A DNA stretch of 36,582 nucleotides from Parcubacteria group bacterium ADurb.Bin192 (GTDB taxonomy: Bacteria; Patescibacteriota; Patescibacteriia; 2-12-FULL-60-25): assembly GCA_002070095.1 (NCBI GenBank), contig MWCR01000014.1:1-36582 (forward strand), given 5' to 3'. The notes under the pieces are model-generated. The model saw nothing but the letters and a program-made list of their open reading frames with translations. It was not told where the DNA came from and ran no database searches. Position numbers and translations under genes: made by a program. Within the stretch, counting starts at the first letter, position 1, and every line of letters begins with the position of its first letter. Of the stretch, positions 27,285-34,286 are shown piece after piece.

Positions 27285-29189
27285 TTACGGACATCCTGGA
27301 TAGACGGGTATCGGAATGCTTTGTGAAAATTCAGTACCGTCTCCCAACATGCCGTAGAAATTACTGCCCCAGCACCACAAGGAGCCGTCTAGCTTGATGG
27401 CGCAGGAGTGACCGCCTCCATACGTGTCATTTCCACCGCCCAAACTAAGGCTTGCGACCTGATTTCCCAGAGTGGTTACGGGTACCGGGGTGGATCTGAC
27501 AGTTGTTGTACCGTCTCCCAGCTGGCCATAGTAGTTGGCGCCCCAGCACCACAAGGTGCCGTCTTGTTTAATGGCACAGGCATGGCCGAGTTCTGACCAC
27601 CCGGTTCCGCTGGCCGTAGAGGATGGACTATTGGCCACAAAAATGGCTTGGTCGGTCAAATTCACTTGGACCGGAGATGGTTTGCAGACGTGTGTTTTGT
27701 TGTAACCGCAGGCTTGTCCGGTATTCGTTCCATCTCCCAGCTGACCTTGGTCATTGATGCCCCAGCACCAGACCGTGCCATTGCTCTTGAGCGCGCAGGT
27801 GTTGTAGGTCCCGCCGGCGATCTGCAAGACTTGCCCGCTTAAAGACGCTATTTGGACAGGTGTCAGCCGGCAGATTTTATAGCCGTACAAGCAAGATTCG
27901 CCTTGTTCATTAAGGGTGCTGTCACCCACTTCTCCAAAGTAATTGTGCCCCCAGCACCAGACCGTGCCGTCGCTCTTGAGCGCGCAAGAATGAAAAGCTC
28001 CGACCGTCACTTGGCTGACATTACTGCCCAGCGTTGTTACTTGTGTCGGCGGCAGATCTACGCCTCCAAAGGTTCCGTTACCGGCTACTTGGCCATACTC
28101 GTTGTTGCCCCAGCACCAAACCGTGCCGTCGCTCTTGAGGGCGCAGGCGTGCTCGGGTCCCATGGATATCTCGGAGACATTTGTTCCGAGTGTGTTTAGC
28201 TGAAAGATGCTTCTGTCCGGCTTGCCCCAGCACCATACCGTCTGATCTTGCTTGATGGCGCAGGAGTTTCTGTAACCCGTACTCACATACCGGATACCCT
28301 CTCCCAGAAAGCTGATCGGCAAAGGCGTTTCGTAGCTATTGTAATAGCCTGAGGGCAGAATTTGTCCGGCGTGGTTCGCGCCCCAGCAATACAGTTTTCC
28401 GTCTTGGCTAAGGCCGCAGGTATGGAATCTGCCGGCCGAGATCATCTTGGCTCCGGCCACGAAGTTGCCGTCGCAGCACAAGCAGGTGGCTGAAGAACAG
28501 ACATCGTCTTGCCAGGTATGGTTTGTACCGCAGGTCTGGGCGATGTTATTGTCACACCGCTTGTCCCCGGGCTGGCACTCACCCACACACTCGCCGTTCA
28601 GGCACTGGAACTCGCAGACAGTCTGATCCTCCCACTCATTCTGCTGACTGCAGAGCTGGGGAGTCAGGCCGTCACACCGCTTGTCTCCTGTCTGGCATTC
28701 ACCCACGCACTCGCCGTTCAGGCAGACGTACGGGCAGGTCTCAACTTCTTGCCAGATACGGTCAGAGTCGCAGAGCTGGGCCGTCAAGCCTGAGCACTTC
28801 TTGTCCCCGGGCTGGCACTCACCCACACACTCGCCGTTCAGGCACTGGAACTCGCAGACAGTCTGGTCTTCCCACTTATTCTGCTGACTGCAGAGCTGGG
28901 GAGTCAGGCCGTCACAGCGCCTGTCTCCGGCTTGGCATTCACCCAGGCACTCACCGTCAAGGCAGACGTACGGACAGGTCTCAACTTCTTGCCAGATACG
29001 GTCAGAGTCGCAGAGCTGGGCCGTCAAGCCTGAGCACTTCTTATCCCCGGGCTGGCAGCCTGTGGGGGCGGTTTCCTGTTCATCAGTACCCGCGTCCGTC
29101 GGTGCGACGGGGGATTTTTGCCCTTCGCCGGATCCGCAGTTGAGATTAGCCAAAATGAGCGCGAACAGGCAGAGAAGCATCTTACGCAT
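27285..29189 (-). CDS. Secreted cysteine-repeat and RCC1-repeat protein
   Basis: The 634-residue protein starts with a hydrophobic export signal (MRKMLLCLFALILANLNC); the cysteine at 18 could be lipidated, but the residues before it do not fit the usual lipobox. Residues 45-204 are four 40-residue cysteine repeats in an A-B-A-B order (CQPGDKKCSGLTAQLC... and CQAGDRRCDGLTPQLC...), with a fifth diverged copy to about 245. The A-B pair is duplicated at the DNA level with a 240-bp period. From about 250 to the end there are about seven RCC1-like blades of the form HSCALKSDGTVWCWG-NN-YGQ, probably a beta-propeller. Such combinations are well known in Myxococcota and relatives, so transfer is possible. 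An SD (AAGGAGG, 5 nt before ATG) and a TTGACT promoter distinguish it from most neighbours. A ligand-binding surface role is inferred. Confidence 0.88.
   Translation of the reverse strand: MRKMLLCLFALILANLNCGSGEGQKSPVAPTDAGTDEQETAPTGCQPGDKKCSGLTAQLCDSDRIWQEVETCPYVCLDGECLGECQAGDRRCDGLTPQLCSQQNKWEDQTVCEFQCLNGECVGECQPGDKKCSGLTAQLCDSDRIWQEVETCPYVCLNGECVGECQTGDKRCDGLTPQLCSQQNEWEDQTVCEFQCLNGECVGECQPGDKRCDNNIAQTCGTNHTWQDDVCSSATCLCCDGNFVAGAKMISAGRFHTCGLSQDGKLYCWGANHAGQILPSGYYNSYETPLPISFLGEGIRYVSTGYRNSCAIKQDQTVWCWGKPDRSIFQLNTLGTNVSEISMGPEHACALKSDGTVWCWGNNEYGQVAGNGTFGGVDLPPTQVTTLGSNVSQVTVGAFHSCALKSDGTVWCWGHNYFGEVGDSTLNEQGESCLYGYKICRLTPVQIASLSGQVLQIAGGTYNTCALKSNGTVWCWGINDQGQLGDGTNTGQACGYNKTHVCKPSPVQVNLTDQAIFVANSPSSTASGTGWSELGHACAIKQDGTLWCWGANYYGQLGDGTTTVRSTPVPVTTLGNQVASLSLGGGNDTYGGGHSCAIKLDGSLWCWGSNFYGMLGDGTEFSQSIPIPVYPGCP
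28561..29055. repeat. 240-bp tandem duplication inside the cysteine-repeat region
   Basis: The same sequence returns at a spacing of exactly 240 bp, for example GGCACTGGAACTCGCAGACA at 28601 and 28841, and the GATACGGTCAGAGTCGCAGA block near 28755 and 28995. 240 bp is 80 residues, one A-B pair of cysteine repeats. Confidence 0.88.
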
Positions 29190-29194
29190 GGCAT

Positions 29195-29283
29195 CCTCCT
29201 TGTGTTTTTGTCGAATGACGTTGGGATGTTAATAATAACATCCCCTTAATAAGGAAAAGTAGCATATAAAGCGGAATAGTCAA
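29195..29283 (-). promoter_or_regulatory. Promoter, leader hairpin and SD of the RCC1-repeat gene
   Basis: On the minus strand: TTGACT (29283-29278), 16 bp, extended TGC-TACTTT (-10 at 29261-29256), then a 9-bp stem-loop GGGATGTTA/TAACATCCC (29244-29223) in the leader and AAGGAGG (29201-29195), 5 nt before ATG. Confidence 0.7.
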
Positions 29284-29285
29284 TA

Positions 29286-29318
29286 AAAAATCCCGTACTT
29301 GATAAGTACAGGATTTTT
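29286..29318 (-). terminator. Terminator after tRNA-Pro
   Basis: AAATCCCGTACTT and AAGTACAGGATTT (29288-29300 and 29304-29316) pair with one mismatch, with T-rich sequence beyond on the minus strand. Confidence 0.8.
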
Positions 29319-29394
29319 GGTCGGGCTAGTGGGACTTGAACCCACGGCCTCATGCACCCCATGCATGCGCGCTAGCCAACTGCGCCATAGCCCG
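29318..29394 (-). tRNA. tRNA-Pro (anticodon GGG)
   Basis: Read on the minus strand: acceptor CGGGCTA/TAGCCCG with discriminator A, D arm GCGC-AGTTGGCTA-GCGC, anticodon arm CATGC-ATGGGGT-GCATG with anticodon GGG, T arm GTGGG-TTCAAGT-CCCAC. C1-G72 and A73 fit proline. The 3' CCA is encoded (29320-29318). Confidence 0.95.
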
Positions 29395-29519
29395 ATTGAC
29401 TCTGTTTAGGTAAAATTTTGTGCCCTAGTTATCTCATATTTTTCTGTAATAAGCAAGTATTACCACAGGATCGATACAGTATGTATAAAAAAGTCCGGCA
29501 GGTTGCCGGTTTGCTTGAG

Positions 29520-29864
29520 CTAGTCCAGCTGGATCCAGTTGGAAGAGCTGCAGATTGAGTTATCCGAATCATGGTCGTCTGATTCGGGCTGACGTCCGCA
29601 GCAGAGATACATATGGCGCACAGCCGGATCGGTTGGGTCCTCATCCAAGTAGTCGCAGTCGTACGGTTCTCCGGCCGGCGCGAAGAAAAAGAATTGAGCT
29701 TGAGTTCCCTGGTGCCCGCAGGTTCCGCATAAAAAGGTGCGGTGAGGGAAAATATCTTCGGAACGGCAGGCCGGGCACAGGGTGGATTGTTCCGAATCGT
29801 ATTGAACTTCCGAACTTGAGCCGTGCCAATCGCAGGCCATGCAGTGCCAAAAGCGGGTAGCCAT
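29520..29864 (-). CDS. Zinc-ribbon protein of unknown function
   Basis: The 114-residue protein is not assigned to a family. It has paired metal-binding cysteines: FWHCMAC (8-11) with LCPAC (30-33), and LCGTC (46-49) with a later LCCG (88-89), suggesting two zinc ribbons. Between and after these are acidic, aspartate-rich segments (DCDYLDEDPTDP, ESDDHDSDNS). There is no signal peptide or membrane segment, so a cytoplasmic nucleic-acid or protein adaptor role is possible but unproven. It is in the strong-SD class (AAGGAGG at 29876-29870, 5 nt before ATG) with a TTGACA promoter at 29915. It is followed on the same strand by tRNA-Pro. Confidence 0.72.
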   Translation of the reverse strand: MATRFWHCMACDWHGSSSEVQYDSEQSTLCPACRSEDIFPHRTFLCGTCGHQGTQAQFFFFAPAGEPYDCDYLDEDPTDPAVRHMYLCCGRQPESDDHDSDNSICSSSNWIQLD

Positions 29865-29869
29865 GTGAA

Positions 29870-29915
29870 CCTCCTTGTGCTTGACTTATCTTATCAATGA
29901 ACAGCCGGCTGTCAA
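29870..29915 (-). promoter_or_regulatory. Promoter and SD of the zinc-ribbon gene
   Basis: Minus strand: TTGACA (29915-29910), 16-bp spacer, TGA-TAAGAT (-10 at 29893-29888), then AAGGAGG (29876-29870), 5 nt before ATG. The leader is only about 15-20 nt. Confidence 0.7.
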
Positions 29916-29955
29916 TTGAGTTAACTGCGGACGCTGGACGCGGGACGCGGGAAGT

Positions 29956-29961
29956 TATAAT
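29956..29961 (+). promoter_or_regulatory. -10 box close to the malic enzyme start
   Basis: TATAAT ends 11 nt before ATG 29973; no clear -35 is seen. Transcription would begin about 3-5 nt before the ATG, giving an almost leaderless mRNA. Confidence 0.55.
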
Positions 29962-29972
29962 CTGTATTGACT

Positions 29973-31118
29973 ATGTCACAACCAACTATCGGCGAGCAAG
30001 CGCTCGAATTGCATAAAAATTTGAAGGGTAAAATTGAAGTTGTCAGCAAAAAACCGGTTAAAACCATGACCGAGCTGTCTTTGATTTATACGCCCGGCGT
30101 GGGCACGGTCTCCACACATTTGGCCGAGCATAAAGACCAGATTCGTGACTACACGGTCAAAAATAATATGGTGGCCGTTATTTCCGACGGATCGGCTGTT
30201 TTAGGTTTGGGCAATATCGGGCCGGAGGGAGCTTTGCCGGTCATGGAAGGCAAGGCGGTTTTATTTAAAGAATTGGCCGGCGTGGATGCTTTTCCGATTG
30301 TTTTAGACACTCAAGATACGGAAGAGATTATCCGGACCGTCAAAAATATCGCGCCCGTGTTTGGCGGAATAAATTTGGAGGATATTTCAGCTCCGCGTTG
30401 TTTTGAAATAGAGCGTCGTCTCCAAGAAATGTTGAATATACCGGTCATGCACGATGACCAGCACGGTACGGCCGTGGTGGTGTCGGCCGCCTTGATTAAT
30501 GCTTTTAAAGTGGTTGATAAGGATATGGGTGAAGCGACAGTCGTGGTGGTGGGCGCGGGTGCGGCCGGCAGTGCGGTGACCAAATTATTATTAGCCTTGG
30601 GCGTAGGCAATGTCATCATGCTTGACCGTCAGGGTATTATTTCGCGCGACAGAAGCGACATGAATGAATATAAAAAAGAAATCGCCGACTTGACCAATAG
30701 ACAAGCTTTAAGCGGTGACCTGGCCTTGGCTATGCGGGGAGCGGACGCGGTGGTGGGAGTCTCCGGCCCGGGGATACTTAAGGCTGAACATATCAAACTG
30801 ATGGCTGAAAAGCCGATTGTCTTAGCCTTGGCCAATCCCGTGCCTGAAATCATGCCCGAAGAAGCTAAAGCGGCGGGAGCTTATGTGGTGGCTACCGGCA
30901 GATCTGATTTTCCCAATCAAACCAATAACGCTTTGTGTTTCCCTGGGTTCTTTAGAGGTGCTTTGGACAATAATGTGCGTAAGATTACACAAGAAATGAA
31001 GTTGTCCGCGGCTCGTGCTTTGGCTTCAGTGATAGCTGAACCGACGCCTGAAATGATTTTGCCGACGGTCTTTGACCCTAAGGTTGTAGCCGCCATTTCG
31101 ACCGCCATCAAGGATTAA
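29973..31118 (+). CDS. Malic enzyme, NAD(P)-dependent, short form
   Basis: Malic enzyme oxidatively decarboxylates malate to pyruvate and yields NAD(P)H. The 381-residue protein is the short bacterial form without a phosphotransacetylase domain. Motifs: the substrate-site tyrosine in LSLIYTPGVG, the catalytic lysine region EGKAVLFKELAGVDAFP, the metal-binding NLEDISAPRCFEIE and MHDDQHGTAVV, the dinucleotide-binding VVVVGAGAAGSAV, and ANPVPEIMPEEA. ATG 29973 is chosen over an in-frame TTG at 29967 because the TATAAT box ends 11 nt before it. In a reduced metabolism it may supply pyruvate or reducing power; cofactor preference cannot be read with certainty. Confidence 0.96.
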   Translation: MSQPTIGEQALELHKNLKGKIEVVSKKPVKTMTELSLIYTPGVGTVSTHLAEHKDQIRDYTVKNNMVAVISDGSAVLGLGNIGPEGALPVMEGKAVLFKELAGVDAFPIVLDTQDTEEIIRTVKNIAPVFGGINLEDISAPRCFEIERRLQEMLNIPVMHDDQHGTAVVVSAALINAFKVVDKDMGEATVVVVGAGAAGSAVTKLLLALGVGNVIMLDRQGIISRDRSDMNEYKKEIADLTNRQALSGDLALAMRGADAVVGVSGPGILKAEHIKLMAEKPIVLALANPVPEIMPEEAKAAGAYVVATGRSDFPNQTNNALCFPGFFRGALDNNVRKITQEMKLSAARALASVIAEPTPEMILPTVFDPKVVAAISTAIKD

Positions 31119-31336
31119 AGCAAGGTTAATATTTTGGTGTTATGCACAGCCCGGCGGTCCGACCCTTGATTTTATTGGCTAAAATGCTTGCATGACTTTT
31201 TCGTCTCGAGTATACTTGGTCACATGTCATGTAGCATGCAGCATGTAGCATGTAGCAAAATTAAAATAATTTGTTACAAGATACAGGTTGCAGTTGCATG
31301 AAAAGATAAATCATTTATTTTTTTATACTTTGCATT
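31119..31336. promoter_or_regulatory. HU gene upstream region
   Basis: TTGCAT (31188-31193), 17 bp, TATACT (31211-31216) form a good promoter; a GTAGCAT heptad repeat hairpin follows (31222-31300); and a second -10-like TATACT (31324-31329) ends 7 nt before the HU ATG. Two starts, one nearly leaderless, are possible. Confidence 0.55.
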
Positions 31337-31618
31337 ATGGCAAAATTAACCAAGTCTCAAATTTTGAGCGACTTATCAGACAAGACGGGCCTTTCCAAAA
31401 AAGATGTGGGTGCCGTTATGGACGCGATGCTCGCCTTAGCTTATAAAGAGGTTAAGAAAAGCGGTGAGTTCACAATCAATGGCATGGGCAAGTTAGTTAA
31501 AGTAAAGCGCTCCGCGCGCATGGGCCGCAATCCGGCCACGGGTGAGACGATTAAAATTCCGGCCAAAACCGTGGTCAAGTTTCGCGTGGCCAAGGCCTGC
31601 AAAGAAGCGGTATTGTAG
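31337..31618 (+). CDS. hup: HU-family DNA-binding protein
   Basis: HU is a small dimeric nucleoid protein that bends DNA. The 93-residue protein has normal length and the conserved features: MAKLTKSQILSDLSDKTGLS helix, GEFTINGMGKLVKVKR, the DNA-contacting arm ARMGRNPATGETIKIPAKTV with the invariant RNP, and FRVAKACKEAV at the end. It has no SD; a TATACT box lies 7 nt before the ATG. A strong terminator follows directly and overlaps the promoter of the next gene. Confidence 0.97.
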   Translation: MAKLTKSQILSDLSDKTGLSKKDVGAVMDAMLALAYKEVKKSGEFTINGMGKLVKVKRSARMGRNPATGETIKIPAKTVVKFRVAKACKEAVL

Positions 31619-31631
31619 TTTTATGAATCAT

Positions 31632-31656
31632 AAAAGACCCGCTCGGCGGGTCTTTT
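31632..31656 (+). terminator. HU gene terminator
   Basis: AAAAGACCCGC, loop TCG, GCGGGTCTTTT: an 11-bp stem with a T tract, 14 bp after the HU stop codon. A TATAAT box for the next gene (31660-31665) begins 4 bp beyond it. Confidence 0.93.
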
Positions 31657-31659
31657 TGA

Positions 31660-31665
31660 TATAAT
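31660..31665 (+). promoter_or_regulatory. -10 box close to the start of the 31674 gene
   Basis: TATAAT ends 8 nt before ATG 31674, leaving room for almost no leader. Its -35 position falls within the HU terminator hairpin. Confidence 0.55.
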
Positions 31666-31673
31666 GGTCAAGC

Positions 31674-32852
31674 ATGCAAAATCCTTTCGCTGACAACGGT
31701 CAAGTGCCGTATACCTTGCAGGTCGCTTCCTTGCCCAAGGCTGTCAGAAAACAGCCGTCTTTGAGGACAGAGCCTTTGCCCTTGGCTCAAGCTTTGGCTG
31801 ACTTTGGCAGTCAGCTGGTCATGCAGGCGTCTGATGAATGTCGTGTTTTGCCGCATATATTACATTTGATTGGTAAAGGAGGGGAGCACATCGTCTTTGA
31901 AGATTTAATGTTTCCCAATTTTGTCTTAAAAGTCAATTTTATTGAAAGCCTGCCCCTGCTTCATGCTGTTTCACGCGGTACCGCGGCTTACGAAGAGGCT
32001 TTGGGTAAATTGAAGCTCAAGGCCGAGGAACATAACAAACGTCTAAAAATTTTGCAGAGCTATTTTCCCTCAGGATCCGTGCCTTTGGAGCTGGTTTCGG
32101 TTAAAGACATACCGCTTAATACCGAGGTGGTTTTGAGCGTGATGAAGGATAGGAATTTAGACATCCCCAAAAACTTAAAAGTGCCTGCTTCTTTGCCCTT
32201 GCTGTGCACCATTCAGAGGCGTATAGATTTGCCTAAGGACAACCGGGTTAATATTTATTCCAGTTACGCTGAATTGAATCGAACGATTTTGCCGGAATAC
32301 TACGTACAGGGGCATGATTTGTTGGTTGATACGGAAGAGAATCCTGTTTCTGACAGGGATGAGATGGAAAAAATAATTGCCTACATTTATCCCTCATTGA
32401 GGTTTTTGATCGAAAAAATAAAAGCGGATCAAGAACTGAAAGAAATTCTTTTTGATTATGTGGGCAGAGTAATTCAATATTCTTTGGACACGGAAGAGAT
32501 TGTGGATATGGCGGGCGGCGGCAATGTTTTATTTATCAAAAATCAAGAACAGCGCTGGCAGCCGTTTTTAATGGATGCTTTATCGCCGGCCGAGCTTAAT
32601 TTTAAATTATTGAAACAAGGTGCTCTATTGATCAAACATCAACAATCCGTGGACACTCACACTAAAGCCAATATTTTAAATGTCATCAACTACCTTCGTT
32701 TTGTTAATGCTTTGGCCATGTTGGGGGAAAATCCGGCTCGATTGGATGTGCCCGGGGTTAAAGATATAACTGCCATGCAATGGCGGGATGGCTTGATAAT
32801 TGAAAAATATTTGGATGTGTACACGCCTAAAAAAACCAAGCGAGCATCTTAA
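31674..32852 (+). CDS. Protein of unknown function, possibly kinase-fold
   Basis: The 392-residue protein is not assigned with confidence. Residues about 64-85 (HLIGKGGEHIVFEDLMFPNF followed by VLKVNF) resemble a kinase glycine-rich loop and strand carrying the ATP-binding lysine. A later segment (about 272-298: SLDTEEIVDMAGGGNVLFIK, then RWQPFLMDAL) could correspond to the Asn and Asp metal-binding positions of such a fold. The classic HRD motif is not evident. A long basic helix (KLKLKAEEHNKRLKILQSY) lies between. There is no signal peptide or membrane segment. It follows the HU terminator with its own promoter and has no SD. It could be an atypical or inactive kinase-like protein, or something unrelated. 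Confidence 0.65.
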   Translation: MQNPFADNGQVPYTLQVASLPKAVRKQPSLRTEPLPLAQALADFGSQLVMQASDECRVLPHILHLIGKGGEHIVFEDLMFPNFVLKVNFIESLPLLHAVSRGTAAYEEALGKLKLKAEEHNKRLKILQSYFPSGSVPLELVSVKDIPLNTEVVLSVMKDRNLDIPKNLKVPASLPLLCTIQRRIDLPKDNRVNIYSSYAELNRTILPEYYVQGHDLLVDTEENPVSDRDEMEKIIAYIYPSLRFLIEKIKADQELKEILFDYVGRVIQYSLDTEEIVDMAGGGNVLFIKNQEQRWQPFLMDALSPAELNFKLLKQGALLIKHQQSVDTHTKANILNVINYLRFVNALAMLGENPARLDVPGVKDITAMQWRDGLIIEKYLDVYTPKKTKRAS

Positions 32853-32896
32853 TCGTTGAATTTGTTTCTGGCATCTTTTGGTTCTTGTCATGCAAC

Positions 32897-32921
32897 AAAA
32901 AACACCGCTTAGGTGTTTTTT
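32897..32921. terminator. Terminator shared by tRNA-Val and the convergent gene
   Basis: AAAAAACACC, loop GCTTA, GGTGTTTTTT: 10-bp perfect stem with A and T tracts, working in both directions. On the minus strand it starts at the A of the tRNA CCA end. Confidence 0.88.
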
Positions 32922-32997
32922 GGTGGACGTTGCAGGATTCGAACCTGCGACCTTTCGAATGTGAATCGAACGCTCTAACCAACTGAGCTAAACGTCC
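32921..32997 (-). tRNA. tRNA-Val (anticodon CAC)
   Basis: Minus strand: acceptor GGACGTT/AACGTCC, discriminator A, D arm GCTC-AGTTGGTTA-GAGC, anticodon arm TTCGA-TTCACAT-TCGAA with anticodon CAC (reads GUG), T arm GCAGG-TTCGAAT-CCTGC. The CCA end is encoded (32923-32921). Confidence 0.96.
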
Positions 32998-33108
32998 TTA
33001 ATGTTACCCAATACTACTGATATTTAATGAATATGTCAATCGCTTAATGTCATGCAATGTTTGTTTATCGGCTATGGATGTGGATATGTTGATTGAGGAT
33101 TTTTGTGC

Positions 33109-33114
33109 TATAAT
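33109..33114 (+). promoter_or_regulatory. -10 box before the 33129 gene
   Basis: TATAAT ends 14 nt before ATG 33129, giving a leader of about 6 nt. An earlier ATG at 33117 would lie upstream of the expected transcript start. Confidence 0.5.
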
Positions 33115-33128
33115 TGATGCATAATTTT

Positions 33129-33599
33129 ATGCCAGTAATAAAAACCAGGGTCCGTAAAGCCGTCCGTCGTCCAAAGACAGGCAACAGTCCGTCTCCTTCG
33201 TCCATGGCGAGGCCGGATAAATTTGCGGCTTGCGGCCATTCGCATTGCGGTGAGACCTGCAAGGTTCGTTATATCGGTCCGGTTTCTCCCATCAGGGATC
33301 ACCATATCTGGCATGTGGCGCGCGGTGTTTCGCATATTTGGTCGGCCGTGATTATTGCCGGGCTGGCGGTTGTTTTAACCGGCACGGTGGCCTATTCCAC
33401 GGTGAACGCGGCCAATCAGACCAAGGAAGATCAGCGCAGTTTAAATTCCACGTCTTTGATTTTGAATAAGTTGGATGCCTTGGAATATCGTTTGTCCGCT
33501 TTGGAGCGAGATGTGCAGCAAAGCGCTTTAAAGAATACTTTGCCGGACAACAGCGAGCCGGTCAGCTTGGAGGCTTTGTTTCCGACGAATAATCAATAA
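33129..33599 (+). CDS. Single-pass membrane protein with coiled coil
   Basis: No family is recognised. With the start at ATG 33129 (chosen because it lies beyond the expected transcription start) the protein has 156 residues. The N-terminal part is basic and contains a compact cysteine/histidine cluster (CGHSHCGETC) that could bind metal. One membrane segment follows (SAVIIAGLAVVLTGTVAYS), then a helical, probably coiled-coil part (LNKLDALEYRLSALERDVQQ). The positive N-terminus suggests it stays in the cytoplasm with the coiled coil outside. It has no SD. The gene is convergent with tRNA-Val and precedes a structured leader and methyltransferase gene. Confidence 0.68.
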   Translation: MPVIKTRVRKAVRRPKTGNSPSPSSMARPDKFAACGHSHCGETCKVRYIGPVSPIRDHHIWHVARGVSHIWSAVIIAGLAVVLTGTVAYSTVNAANQTKEDQRSLNSTSLILNKLDALEYRLSALERDVQQSALKNTLPDNSEPVSLEALFPTNNQ

Positions 33600-33644
33600 A
33601 AAGACAGTTTAAATCAAGGTCTTTGCAAAAATCAGGCCTTTTGA

Positions 33645-33734
33645 TATAGTATTATCCACCGGGTGGGAGGCGAGTTCTACGAACGGGTTCGGCGAGGATT
33701 CCGTTCGAGATCTCACTTTCCATCCTGTTTTTTT
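33645..33734 (+). promoter_or_regulatory. Promoter and structured leader of the TrmH/SpoU gene
   Basis: TATAGT (33645-33650) predicts transcription from about 33657-33661. Just there begins a 65-nt hairpin: 33661-33674 pairs with 33712-33725 over 13 of 14 positions (three G-U, one C-A mismatch), and an inner CGAACGG/CCGTTCG arm extends it. A TGTTTTTTT run follows directly before ATG 33735. The hairpin plus T run looks like an intrinsic terminator placed inside the leader. Confidence 0.65.
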
Positions 33735-34286
33735 ATGTCTAAAACACATAATGATCATACCAGACTGTCTTCCTTGCCCGGAACCAGAGATGAAAGAATC
33801 GCCTTGATACAAAGTCGGCGCTGGCGGGATTTGGTATTGGTGGTTGAAGAAGTCGATGATCCGCACAATATCGGGGCTATTCTGCGCACTTGTGAGGCGG
33901 TGGGTATCAGTACGGTGCATTTAATTTATCAAAACAAATCCCCGCGTCTTAGAGAGTTGTCCACTTCGGCTTCTTCGGCTACCAAGTGGTTGGATTTGAA
34001 GCACTGGAGCAGTACGCAAGAGTGTGTTGATTTTTTACGCGATAATAAATTTAAAATTTTAGTTACAGCCCTTGATCCCAAGGGCAAAGCTCATTTTGCT
34101 TTTGATCTGACCGGACCGACGGCCATTGTTTTAGGCAACGAACAAAAAGGAGTGTCTGAAGTTATCAAAAAAGCAAGTGATGGCCTAATCGCCATACCCA
34201 TGCGGGGTTTTATTCAGTCTTTAAATGTGTCCGTGGCCGCGGCTGTGGTTATGTACGAAGCTTTGAGGCAAAGGAGATTTGAATAA
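33735..34286 (+). CDS. TrmH/SpoU-family RNA 2'-O-methyltransferase
   Basis: SpoU-family (SPOUT) enzymes transfer a methyl group from SAM to ribose 2'-OH in tRNA or rRNA. The 183-residue protein from ATG 33735 has all three family motifs: DDPHNIGAILRTCEAVGIST, AIVLGNEQKGVSE, and IPMRGFIQSLNVSVAAAVVM, which form the deep trefoil knot. Its length and the lack of an N-terminal substrate-binding domain are closest to TrmH (tRNA Gm18), but the exact target cannot be decided. An in-frame upstream start at 33663 would place the coding region in the leader hairpin and is less likely. There is no SD; the T run directly precedes the ATG. Confidence 0.9.
   Translation: MSKTHNDHTRLSSLPGTRDERIALIQSRRWRDLVLVVEEVDDPHNIGAILRTCEAVGISTVHLIYQNKSPRLRELSTSASSATKWLDLKHWSSTQECVDFLRDNKFKILVTALDPKGKAHFAFDLTGPTAIVLGNEQKGVSEVIKKASDGLIAIPMRGFIQSLNVSVAAAVVMYEALRQRRFE

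Noticed and set aside
28509-29143. Plus-strand open frames opposite the cysteine-repeat region (e.g. 28523-29143)
   Set aside because: Repetitive antisense of the 240-bp duplication; the minus-strand frame has a signal peptide, SD and known repeats.
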